A stretch of 20,521 bases of DNA from CAYMRB01 sp964392615 (lineage in GTDB: Bacteria; Planctomycetota; UBA8108), in assembly GCA_964392615.1 (NCBI GenBank), contig CAYMRB010000148.1, positions 1-20,521 on the forward strand, given 5' to 3'. Positions 6,642-13,953 of the stretch are shown here, piece by piece (within the stretch, counting starts at the first letter, position 1; every line of letters starts with the position of its first letter). A program made the position numbers and the translations under genes. The notes beneath the pieces are model-generated. The model saw only the letters and a list, made by a program, of their open reading frames with translations. It did no database searches and was not told the origin of the DNA.

Positions 6642-7520
6642 TCAGACGCCCGGCGGGGTAGCGTTCACCCCTTCCCCGGGCTGGGTCTCGGAGCGTCCCG
6701 CCGCGTCGTATGTGTCAAGCCACTCGCGCAGCGCCGGGATCGCCGCGCAACGCGCTTCGATCAGCTGGCGCGCCTCTCCCGCGATGGCCCGCTCTCGTTC
6801 CGGGGAGATCTCGCCCGTCAGCACGCGCGTGCGCAGGAACACGAAGTACGTGTCGAGCACGTCGTGCAGGCAGTAGTCGTTGATCTCCACGATCTTGCCC
6901 TGCGCCCAGAGCTCGGCGACCTGCCCGCCGCTCGTGCCCATCTTCCCCGGCGCGCCGACCATTTTCGCCAGCGCGTTGAGACCGCCCGCGAGCCGACAGC
7001 CGCCGTACTCGGTGATCCACTCCAGAAGGTCGATGTGCTTCGCGGTGAAGCGGTAGCGATAACCCCACTTTTCCGGATCGGCGAAGTACGTCGGAGAGCT
7101 GATGCCGTGCCGGAACGCCGCGAGCGTCAGGAGCGGGATGTCGAACCCGCGGCCGTTGAAGTCGACGAGTGCAGCGTCCCTGTAATGATCGACGCCCTTC
7201 CAGAAGAGCTCGACCATGCGGCGCGAGTCGAACCGCGGCGCGTCGAGACACGCGAGGTCGAGCAGCTGGAAGCTCGCGTCGAGACGTGCGACGGCCACGG
7301 CCACGGGCACGTGGTACGTGACCGGAATGAACGCGTTCGGATCGCCCTTCTCCTCGAGCCAGGCCGCGATCGCGTCGTCGGCCGACAGCTCGCGCTCCGG
7401 ATACGCGACGCGCGACAAGAGGTCGCCGTCGACCACCGACTCGGTGTCGAACACGATATACCGCGTCGGTCCGTGCACGGCTCCATGGCTCCCACCGCCG
7501 CTCTCGCCGAACTCCACCAT
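6642..7520 (-). CDS. Predicted 3'-5' exonuclease related to the PolB exonuclease domain
   Basis: The 292-aa protein carries the DEDDy exonuclease motifs: Exo I VFDTE (D25, E27), Exo II DFNGRGFDIP (N122, D127) and Exo III YCLHD (Y216, D220). The conserved block around GKMGTSGGQV (192-201) is typical of the DNA_pol_B_exo2 family (PF10108), stand-alone proteins related to the proofreading domain of family B polymerases. Such enzymes would remove nucleotides from DNA or RNA 3' ends with two metal ions; the natural substrate is not known to me. Residues 1-18 are a flexible Gly/His-rich lead. The ATG at 7520 has GAGGG seven bases upstream. The gene is divergent from the histidine kinase operon, and the two share a short intergenic region. 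Confidence 0.88.
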   Translation of the reverse strand: MVEFGESGGGSHGAVHGPTRYIVFDTESVVDGDLLSRVAYPERELSADDAIAAWLEEKGDPNAFIPVTYHVPVAVAVARLDASFQLLDLACLDAPRFDSRRMVELFWKGVDHYRDAALVDFNGRGFDIPLLTLAAFRHGISSPTYFADPEKWGYRYRFTAKHIDLLEWITEYGGCRLAGGLNALAKMVGAPGKMGTSGGQVAELWAQGKIVEINDYCLHDVLDTYFVFLRTRVLTGEISPERERAIAGEARQLIEARCAAIPALREWLDTYDAAGRSETQPGEGVNATPPGV

Positions 7521-7639
7521 CGCTTCACCCTCGAGGCGAGCCGCCGCGGAATCTGCAGCGACATCGGCCTACATCCACCGACATCGACGGACAAATGACG
7601 CCACGCCACGATGCGGTGCGTCGAGTACACTTGTCAATC

Positions 7640-9811
7640 ATGGACCGTCCCGCTGTCCGCCGCTGGCTTGAGCTCTCCATCTGGGGCAGCGCCGTCTTCA
7701 CGGTGGCCGTGTGCGCGCTCGGCGTGGTGCTGACGCTCGACCAGTATCGCGACATGCACGACTCGCTGCTGGAGAACGAGCGGCGCGCGACCGCAGCGCA
7801 GCGCTCGATTCTCGCGCGGCAACTGCGCGCGCAGGAACGCCGCGCGCTCGAACAGCTCGCGGCCGAACCGGGCGACGAGAGCGCGCTCGCGACGGCGAAC
7901 GGCACGACCTCGTTTCTTCGCGATCCGTTCGCCATCGAGCGCGACGGCACCATCCGCGGCCCGAGCCTGCGGCGCTCCGGCGTGCCCGCGGCCGCCTTCG
8001 GGGACGCCGCGCCGCCTCGTGTCTTCCGCGACGCGATGCTCGCGGCGCACTCGACCGCGCCGCTCGATCAGCGCCTCGACGCGCTGCAGCGCGTCGAGGA
8101 CGACCCGCTGGTCGACGCGACGTGGCGCATCCGCGCGCGCTCTCTGGCCGCGACCGCCAATTACCGAGCCGGCCGCCTCGCGGACGCCGAGGCGATCTGG
8201 AAGCGGCTCTTCCGCGAGTTCGAGACATCCCTCGACTCTCTCGACTGGCCTGGATTCGACGCGCTCTGCCTGGCGCGGGCGGAGTGCCTCGCCGCCGCCG
8301 GAGACGCGCAAACCGTCGCTCGCGTGCTGCGCGACGGGCTCGCCTGGCTCTCCGATCGCCGGGCGCGCTTCCTTCTGCCGCGCGAGGAGCTATGGGTTCG
8401 CGTCGCTAGCCGCATCGCCACGCGTGCCGGCGTCGACCTCCCCGAACTGTCCGCCGCCGCCACCCGACTGCGCGAGGAGCGCGCTGCCGTACGCGTGACG
8501 CACGACCTGCGCGACCTCATCCTCGTGCGCGCGCGCATCGAGGGCGACGCGCGACCAACGAGCGAGGTCCGCAGGACGTTCGCCGGCTCGGCCCCCGAAC
8601 GACAGTGCGCCATCTGGCTGCGCGTCCCTCCCGACACGACGAGCTCGACCGAGCGCGAGGCCGACCTCGTCGCGGTCGGCTTTCGGGTCGATCTCGAGCG
8701 CCTGCAGACGGCGCTGACGCACGACCTCGCCCAACACGCCGCCGATCCCGAACTGCGCGTGCTCGTGTCCGAGCGGCCGCCGAGCACGGGGGACGGCAAC
8801 GCGGCGAGCGACGTCGTCGCGCTCGGCGACCTCGACGGCGACCTCGGCTTCGTCCACATCGTGAAAAGCCGCGAGGCGTGGGAGCGCAAGGTCGGCAAGG
8901 CCCAGCGCCCTTTTCTGTTCGCGGGCGTGCTGATCGGCGTCCTCGGCGTCCTGCTCGTCGCCGGGCTCCTCTTCCTGTACCGCGCGCTGCACCGAGAGAT
9001 GCTGCTCTCCCGCATGAAGACCGAATTCGTCGCCAACGTATCGCACGAGCTGAAGACTCCGCTCGCGCTGATTCGCCTGTGCAGCGAAACGCTCGCGCTC
9101 GGCCGCCTGCGCCAGGCGGAACGCCGCCAGGAGTATTACGAGGTCATCACACGGGAGACCGAACGCCTCTCCCACCTGATCTCGAACGTCCTCAACTTCG
9201 CGAGCATCGAGGCTGGCAAGAAGAGCTACGAGCTCGAGGAGCGCGACCTCGCCGGCATCATCCGGCAGACGCTCGGCAGCTACTTCCTGCAATTGCGCGA
9301 CAAGGGATTCGAGTGCCACGGTCGCGTGCCGCCCTCGCTACCTCTCGTGCGCGCTGACGAAGAGGCCATCGCACAAGCGCTGATCAACCTGCTGCAGAAC
9401 GCCGCGCGGTACTCGACCGATACGAAGCGCGTCGATGCGGTCGCGACCGTGCGCGGACGCTTCGTGATCATCGCGGTCGCGGACCGCGGCATCGGCATCT
9501 CGCGCGAGGACCAGGCGCGGATCTGGGACGACTACTACCGCACATCCGAATCGCGCGCGCTCGGCACGCGCGGCAGCGGCCTCGGCCTGTCGCTCGTACA
9601 GCACATCCTGAAGGCACACGACGGACAGGTCGAAGTACGGAGCGAGCCCGGCAAGGGAAGTCGCTTCACGCTCGTGCTGCCGATCGCTCCGGGAGCACGA
9701 GCCCATCCGACGCCGAATGCGGACGCGGGGATGGCAGCCCACGTGGACACAGACGCAGACGCAAACGGAGACGCAGACGATGAAGGCGAAGATCCTCGTC
9801 ATAGAAGATGA
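7640..9811 (+). CDS. Membrane sensor histidine kinase with large helical extracytoplasmic domain
   Basis: This 723-aa kinase has a transmembrane helix at about 12-33, a roughly 390-residue extracytoplasmic region, a second helix at about 425-447 (FAGVLIGVLGVLLVAGLLFLY), then a HisKA domain with the phosphoacceptor in VSHELKTPLAL (H469) and a HATPase_c domain with N box NLLQNAARYS (583-592), G1 DRGIGIS (D615) and G2 GTRGSGLGLS (642). No HAMP domain is evident. The first half of the outer region is Ala/Arg/Leu-rich with paired helices (YRAGRLADAEAIWKRLFREF) like TPR units; the second half looks like an alpha/beta sensor fold. An in-frame ATG at 7595 would add 15 residues; 7640 is preferred because the helix then follows a short cytosolic lead, though neither start has a clear ribosome site. 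The C-terminus is an Asp/Ala low-complexity tail overlapping the regulator gene. Confidence 0.9.
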   Translation: MDRPAVRRWLELSIWGSAVFTVAVCALGVVLTLDQYRDMHDSLLENERRATAAQRSILARQLRAQERRALEQLAAEPGDESALATANGTTSFLRDPFAIERDGTIRGPSLRRSGVPAAAFGDAAPPRVFRDAMLAAHSTAPLDQRLDALQRVEDDPLVDATWRIRARSLAATANYRAGRLADAEAIWKRLFREFETSLDSLDWPGFDALCLARAECLAAAGDAQTVARVLRDGLAWLSDRRARFLLPREELWVRVASRIATRAGVDLPELSAAATRLREERAAVRVTHDLRDLILVRARIEGDARPTSEVRRTFAGSAPERQCAIWLRVPPDTTSSTEREADLVAVGFRVDLERLQTALTHDLAQHAADPELRVLVSERPPSTGDGNAASDVVALGDLDGDLGFVHIVKSREAWERKVGKAQRPFLFAGVLIGVLGVLLVAGLLFLYRALHREMLLSRMKTEFVANVSHELKTPLALIRLCSETLALGRLRQAERRQEYYEVITRETERLSHLISNVLNFASIEAGKKSYELEERDLAGIIRQTLGSYFLQLRDKGFECHGRVPPSLPLVRADEEAIAQALINLLQNAARYSTDTKRVDAVATVRGRFVIIAVADRGIGISREDQARIWDDYYRTSESRALGTRGSGLGLSLVQHILKAHDGQVEVRSEPGKGSRFTLVLPIAPGARAHPTPNADAGMAAHVDTDADANGDADDEGEDPRHRR
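9745..9780 (+). repeat. Imperfect hexamer repeat (GACGCA-like) at the kinase/regulator junction
   Basis: Tandem ACAGAC/GCAGAC/GCAAAC/GGAGAC units run through the 3' end of the kinase gene, encoding its Asp-Ala-rich tail. They end exactly at the response regulator's ATG and include the GGAG that probably serves as its ribosome site. Confidence 0.6.
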
Positions 9812-10469
9812 ACCCGACATGGCGATGGGACTGCGGGACAACCTCGAGTTCGAGGGCTACGAGGTCGTCACGACCGACACCGGCGAGCAGGGGATCGAGC
9901 TCGCGGCCTCTTCGGCGCCGCATTGCATCCTTCTCGACGTGATGCTGCCGGGCATCGACGGGTTCGAGACCTGCCGCCGCATGCGCAGGGGCGGCATCCG
10001 CGCGCCGATCCTCATGCTCACCGCGCGCGGCCAGGAGATCGACAAGGTTCGCGGTCTCGAGCTCGGCGCCGACGATTACATCACGAAGCCGTTCGGACTC
10101 CGCGAGCTCGTCGCGCGCATCCACGCGGCGCTGCGCCGCTACGATCCGAGCGGAGAGGATCACCATGCCGAGGAGGTGGAGATCGGCGGTGCGACCGTGG
10201 ACTTCACCTCGAGCCGCGTCGTCCTGGGAGACCGCGAGATGAACCTCGGTCACTACGAGAACCAGATCCTCGCGATGCTGTGGGAGAGCCGCGGCGAGGT
10301 CGTGTCGCGGCAGCACCTGCTCAAAGAGATCTGGGGTCTCGAAAACGAGCCGATGAACCGCAGCGTCGACAACCACGTCGTCAGCCTGCGCCGCAAGATC
10401 GAGGCCGACCCGTCGTCGCCGCGCGTGATCATCACGGTGCACGGCTTCGGCTACAAGTTGGTGCCATGA
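9780..10469 (+). CDS. OmpR/PhoB-type response regulator
   Basis: The 229-aa protein has a receiver domain with acidic pocket E9-D10, phosphoacceptor D53 in LLDVMLPG, T81 in MLTA and K103 in TKPF, all the residues needed for phosphorylation. It is followed by a winged-helix DNA-binding domain of the Trans_reg_C type (about 130-229), with VSRQHLLKEIWG, the recognition-helix segment SVDNHVVSLRRKIE and the closing GFGYKLVP hairpin. It is the natural partner of the kinase encoded just upstream, whose last 32 bases it overlaps in another frame. An in-frame ATG at 9717 would add a Thr-Gln repeat tail and is rejected. Its TGA overlaps the start of the next gene (ATGA). Its targets are unknown; it may control this operon or the divergent gene. 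Confidence 0.95.
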   Translation: MKAKILVIEDEPDMAMGLRDNLEFEGYEVVTTDTGEQGIELAASSAPHCILLDVMLPGIDGFETCRRMRRGGIRAPILMLTARGQEIDKVRGLELGADDYITKPFGLRELVARIHAALRRYDPSGEDHHAEEVEIGGATVDFTSSRVVLGDREMNLGHYENQILAMLWESRGEVVSRQHLLKEIWGLENEPMNRSVDNHVVSLRRKIEADPSSPRVIITVHGFGYKLVP

Positions 10470-12559
10470 GACGACGGATCGCAGGACCATCCATCGCGAG
10501 TCTCGAGCTGACGTGCGGCGTCGTCGTGCTCGCGCTATTGCTCTCGGCCGCGCCGGCGGCGGGAGATGACTCCCAGGATTCGGAAGCGCTGCTCTGGGAG
10601 GGATTCTGGCTCGAGACCACCGCAGGCGATCCGCGCCAGGCGCTCGACGTCTACCTTCGCGTCGTCGAGCTCGACGGGGCGCCACCGGACCACGTCGCGT
10701 TGGCGCTCACGCGCATCGGCGTCTGCTACGAGACGCTCGGTGACGGCGCCAAGGCGCGGCAACACTTTCGACGCGTCACGTCGCAATACCCCCAGGCAAC
10801 GCGGGCGGTGCGCCTCGCACGACACCACTTGGGACAATCGATCGCGTCGGATCCGGCGAGCCTGATGCCGGAGTCGATGCTCTTGTACGTCGAGCTCGTC
10901 CAGCCGGGCGAGGGAATCCTCGACCTCTCCGAGCTCCTGCGTGGCACACCGTTCGAAAACCCGATCGAGTCGACCGATGCGTCGAGCGCTGAGGCCGCGG
11001 TGCGACGGAGCGCCGACGAGGTCGAACGCGTCGCAGCGTTCATGAACCGGTTCTACTTTCGCGAGGTCGCGAAGATCGGCGGCTTCGCTTTCGGCGTCCC
11101 CGCGACGGAGCCGCCCGGCCAGAGCTTGCTCGCGGTGTTCTTCCCCGGCGAGAGCCTGGTTCTTCCCGGTTTGGTCAACTCGATCATCTCTCTCGAGAGA
11201 CCGCCGCGCGTCGGAGTGATCCGTTCGCTGCCGATCTACCGCCTCGGCCAGGCGGACGAGGAGTACTATCTCGCGTTCGGCGGCGAGGTCATCGTCTGGG
11301 GTCGACCGCGGAGCGAGGTCGAGGCCGCCGTCGAGCGCCTGTCGACGCACGGGTCGTCTCGTTCGACGCGAAGCCTCCTCGACAACGCCGACTTCGCGCG
11401 CGCAGAAGGGCGGCGTGCGGACAGCCGTATCTTCGCGTACCTTGGCGAGAGCTGGATCGATGCCATCCGCCATGACCAGAAGACGCGCGCCGAGCATGCG
11501 GTGACGGATGCGCTACGGACCGTTCTCGACCTCGACGCGCTCCGCCCGATCACGGCGACGATCGCGGCCCGCGGCCGAGCGGACGTCTTCGCGGCGACGA
11601 TCCACGTCGGCGCGACCAACGACGCCGGCGACGACGATCACGGCGAGACCGCGTGGCGCGCTCTCGCCACGCGGCCACTCGACCCCTCCGTTCTACGCTG
11701 CGTGCCGCCTGACAGCCTCGGCTACCTCGCGTTCCACGCCGATTCCGGCAACGAGCGCTGGCAGACGATGCGCGCGGCGACGACCCGACTCTCGTCGCTG
11801 CTGGGCCCGCCGGTGTCCCTCGCCGTCAACGCCGGAATCGCGGAACTCGGCAGCACCCTCGAGAGCGACACCGGTCGCGCGTTCTTCGACGAGCTCGACG
11901 CGTTCGTGATCGGGGCGTGCGAGACGAAGCCGCCTTCGGCGCTGCCGTTCTACATCGTGCTGCGCTTCTCGGACGCTGAACGGGGAGAGCGCGTGCTGCG
12001 CGAGACGCTGGCGGGCGCCGCCAAGCGACGATTCAAGACGCGCGCGGCGGGACAGTTCCACTCCGCTCCGCTGGACGCGAGCGACAGCGTGGAAGTCGTG
12101 CGCCACTGGATCGAGCCGGTGCCGCACTGGCGCCTGTCGTACGTGCGCGTGGGTGGCGACTTCGTCCTGGCGATGTCGGAGCGCGTGCTCGCCGCCGCGA
12201 TCGACGCCGCGCAGCGGCCGCCGGAGAGCTGGCGCGACCAAGTGCCCGCCGGGGCGTCGAAAATGCTGTCGCTGCGCCCCTCTCGGCTTCTGGAGATTCG
12301 TTCGGCGACGCAGACGCCGAACGAGCGCGAGCGAGACCGTCAGGATCCCGCCTTCATCGTCCTGCGACAGATCGAGCGGCTTCAGTTCACGACGCGCGAG
12401 GAGGCCGACGGAATGTCCCTCGAGGTCGAGGTTCCCGCACTGACCGCGACCCTGCGTGGCATGCTCGAAGAGGTCGCCGCCATCCTGACGCAACGTCAGC
12501 GCGACGCGACGAACGCCGAGAACGCGTCGGGATCGGACGAGTCGAAGGAGACGCCGTGA
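10466..12559 (+). CDS. Exported protein with TPR-like N-terminus, function unknown
   Basis: The 697-aa product begins with a signal peptide (RRR, hydrophobic core VVVLALLLSAAPAAG, likely cleaved near residue 33). Residues 45-120 look like one or two TPR units (GDPRQALDVYLRVVELD and GVCYETLGDGAKARQHFRRV). The remaining 570 residues contain alternating strands and helices with repeated statements of the type FAYLGESW, YLAFHADS and RPSRLLEI. They recall the general layout of DUF3352-like exported proteins, but I cannot assign a family. It is probably periplasmic. The frame is open far upstream across the regulator gene, but the ATG at 10466 overlaps the regulator's stop by four bases and opens the signal peptide. 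The stop overlaps the next GTG start. The tight coupling suggests it works with the two-component pair. Confidence 0.75.
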   Translation: MRRRIAGPSIASLELTCGVVVLALLLSAAPAAGDDSQDSEALLWEGFWLETTAGDPRQALDVYLRVVELDGAPPDHVALALTRIGVCYETLGDGAKARQHFRRVTSQYPQATRAVRLARHHLGQSIASDPASLMPESMLLYVELVQPGEGILDLSELLRGTPFENPIESTDASSAEAAVRRSADEVERVAAFMNRFYFREVAKIGGFAFGVPATEPPGQSLLAVFFPGESLVLPGLVNSIISLERPPRVGVIRSLPIYRLGQADEEYYLAFGGEVIVWGRPRSEVEAAVERLSTHGSSRSTRSLLDNADFARAEGRRADSRIFAYLGESWIDAIRHDQKTRAEHAVTDALRTVLDLDALRPITATIAARGRADVFAATIHVGATNDAGDDDHGETAWRALATRPLDPSVLRCVPPDSLGYLAFHADSGNERWQTMRAATTRLSSLLGPPVSLAVNAGIAELGSTLESDTGRAFFDELDAFVIGACETKPPSALPFYIVLRFSDAERGERVLRETLAGAAKRRFKTRAAGQFHSAPLDASDSVEVVRHWIEPVPHWRLSYVRVGGDFVLAMSERVLAAAIDAAQRPPESWRDQVPAGASKMLSLRPSRLLEIRSATQTPNERERDRQDPAFIVLRQIERLQFTTREEADGMSLEVEVPALTATLRGMLEEVAAILTQRQRDATNAENASGSDESKETP
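12545..12550 (+). promoter_or_regulatory. Ribosome binding site for a GTG start
   Basis: AAGGAG lies five bases before the GTG at 12556, inside the end of the preceding gene. It supports this non-ATG start, which also overlaps the upstream stop as GTGA. Confidence 0.7.
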
Positions 12560-13941
12560 AGGGATTCAGCGCGACGGCGTCCGCCATCGCCGTCGGACGA
12601 GGCGGCCTCGTCGTCCTCGTCGCCCTGATCGGGCTCGCCGGCTGCTGCAGCAGCGGCGCCCCCGCCGCGTCGGACGATCGACGTTGGCAGGATCCGTCGC
12701 CCCCACAGCTCGACATCCACGCGCGCGCACGGCGCTATCAGGATCGCCTCGACACGGTCTTCCGGACGCCCGATGGCGTCATCGACTACCGGCGCTTCCT
12801 CGACCGCACGCCGGACGGCTCGTACGGAGCACACGCAGACGGAGCCTTCCACACGGGAATCGCGCTGGCCGCGGCAGCGATGCGCCACGCCGTCGTTCGC
12901 AGCCCGACGACGCGCGAGCACGTCGCTCGCACGCTCGACGGCGTGTCCCTTCTCGCGGCGGTGAGCGGCAAGCGCGGTCTTCTGGCGCGACACGTGACGC
13001 CGGTCGATGCGCCGTGGCCCGCTGCCGACCCGCGCTGGCAGCGCTCGGTCTCACGGCCGCGATTCGCGTGGCGCGGCGACGTGAGCAAGGACCAGTACGC
13101 GGGCGTCCTGTGCGGACTCGGCGTCGCGCTCGCGGTGCTCGGCGACGACGCCGAGATTCGCCAGCGCATCGGGAACGTCGCCGGAGCCATCGCCGACCAC
13201 TTGATCGACCACGATCTGCGGATCGTCGACGTGGACGGCGAAACGACGACACACGGCGACTTGCGCGCGCACGTCTGGGGCGCACCGATCGGCGTCAATG
13301 CGCTGATCTCGCTCGCGGCGACCAAGGTGGCAGCGGCGGCGACCGGCGCGGACCGTCATGTCGCGTTCTGGCGTCGGCTCGTCGAAGACGGGTACCCCGG
13401 GACGGCCTACTGGGCGCACTTCGCGCTGCTCGGCGTCGGACACCGCGTCAACGACCACATGGGCTATCTCGCTCTCTGGCCACTCCTTCTTCTGGAGACC
13501 GACGCCGCGGTGCGGGCCGATCTATGCTCGAGCGAGGCGCGCAGCTGGGGCGCGCTGCAGAACGACCGCAACCCCTTCTTCGCGATGGTCCACGCGCTCG
13601 CCTTGCGCGTGCGCGGACAGGACGATGCGGCGGGCGATGTCGGCCGCCAGGCCGCCGCGACGCTCGGTGAGTTTCCGGACGACAAGGTCGTCTGGCCGGT
13701 CGACCTGACGCGATCGCCGTTCGACTTCCCTCGCGCGCTCCTGCCGTCTCGAAAAGGCGTCCCGCGCACGACGGAGGGCGTGCCTCTCTGGCTGCGCCCG
13801 CGCACGTCGTCGTTCTGGGCGAGCGATCCCTTCGCGCTCGTCGGCACGATCGGACCGGGCGGCCTCACGGAGACCGCCGGCATCGACTTCCTGGTCGTCT
13901 ACTGGGGCCTGCGGCACGACGGTTGGCTGACCGTCCGCTGA
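12556..13941 (+). CDS. Putative lipoprotein, function unknown
   Basis: This 461-aa protein starts at GTG and has a lipoprotein signal: hydrophobic residues 16-29 ending in a lipobox LAG-C30, so it should be lipid-anchored after cleavage. The mature part is mostly helical, with repeated helix-hairpin-like stretches rich in aromatic and His residues (GAHADGAFHTGIAL, DQYAGVLCGLGVAL, WGAPIGVNALISLAA, GHRVNDHMGYLALWPLLLL). This pattern resembles an alpha/alpha toroid such as those found in glycan-active proteins, but that is only an impression; no catalytic motif is assigned. It is the last gene of the four-gene overlapping set with the kinase and regulator. It ends 12 bases from the convergent gene on the other strand, with no hairpin terminator visible between them. 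Confidence 0.75.
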   Translation: MKGFSATASAIAVGRGGLVVLVALIGLAGCCSSGAPAASDDRRWQDPSPPQLDIHARARRYQDRLDTVFRTPDGVIDYRRFLDRTPDGSYGAHADGAFHTGIALAAAAMRHAVVRSPTTREHVARTLDGVSLLAAVSGKRGLLARHVTPVDAPWPAADPRWQRSVSRPRFAWRGDVSKDQYAGVLCGLGVALAVLGDDAEIRQRIGNVAGAIADHLIDHDLRIVDVDGETTTHGDLRAHVWGAPIGVNALISLAATKVAAAATGADRHVAFWRRLVEDGYPGTAYWAHFALLGVGHRVNDHMGYLALWPLLLLETDAAVRADLCSSEARSWGALQNDRNPFFAMVHALALRVRGQDDAAGDVGRQAAATLGEFPDDKVVWPVDLTRSPFDFPRALLPSRKGVPRTTEGVPLWLRPRTSSFWASDPFALVGTIGPGGLTETAGIDFLVVYWGLRHDGWLTVR

Positions 13942-13953
13942 GACGCGGCTCGT

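Noticed and set aside
9923..10465. Upstream extension of the exported TPR-like protein's frame through the response regulator gene
   Set aside because: The signal peptide starts at 10466 and the upstream part is an out-of-frame shadow of the regulator.
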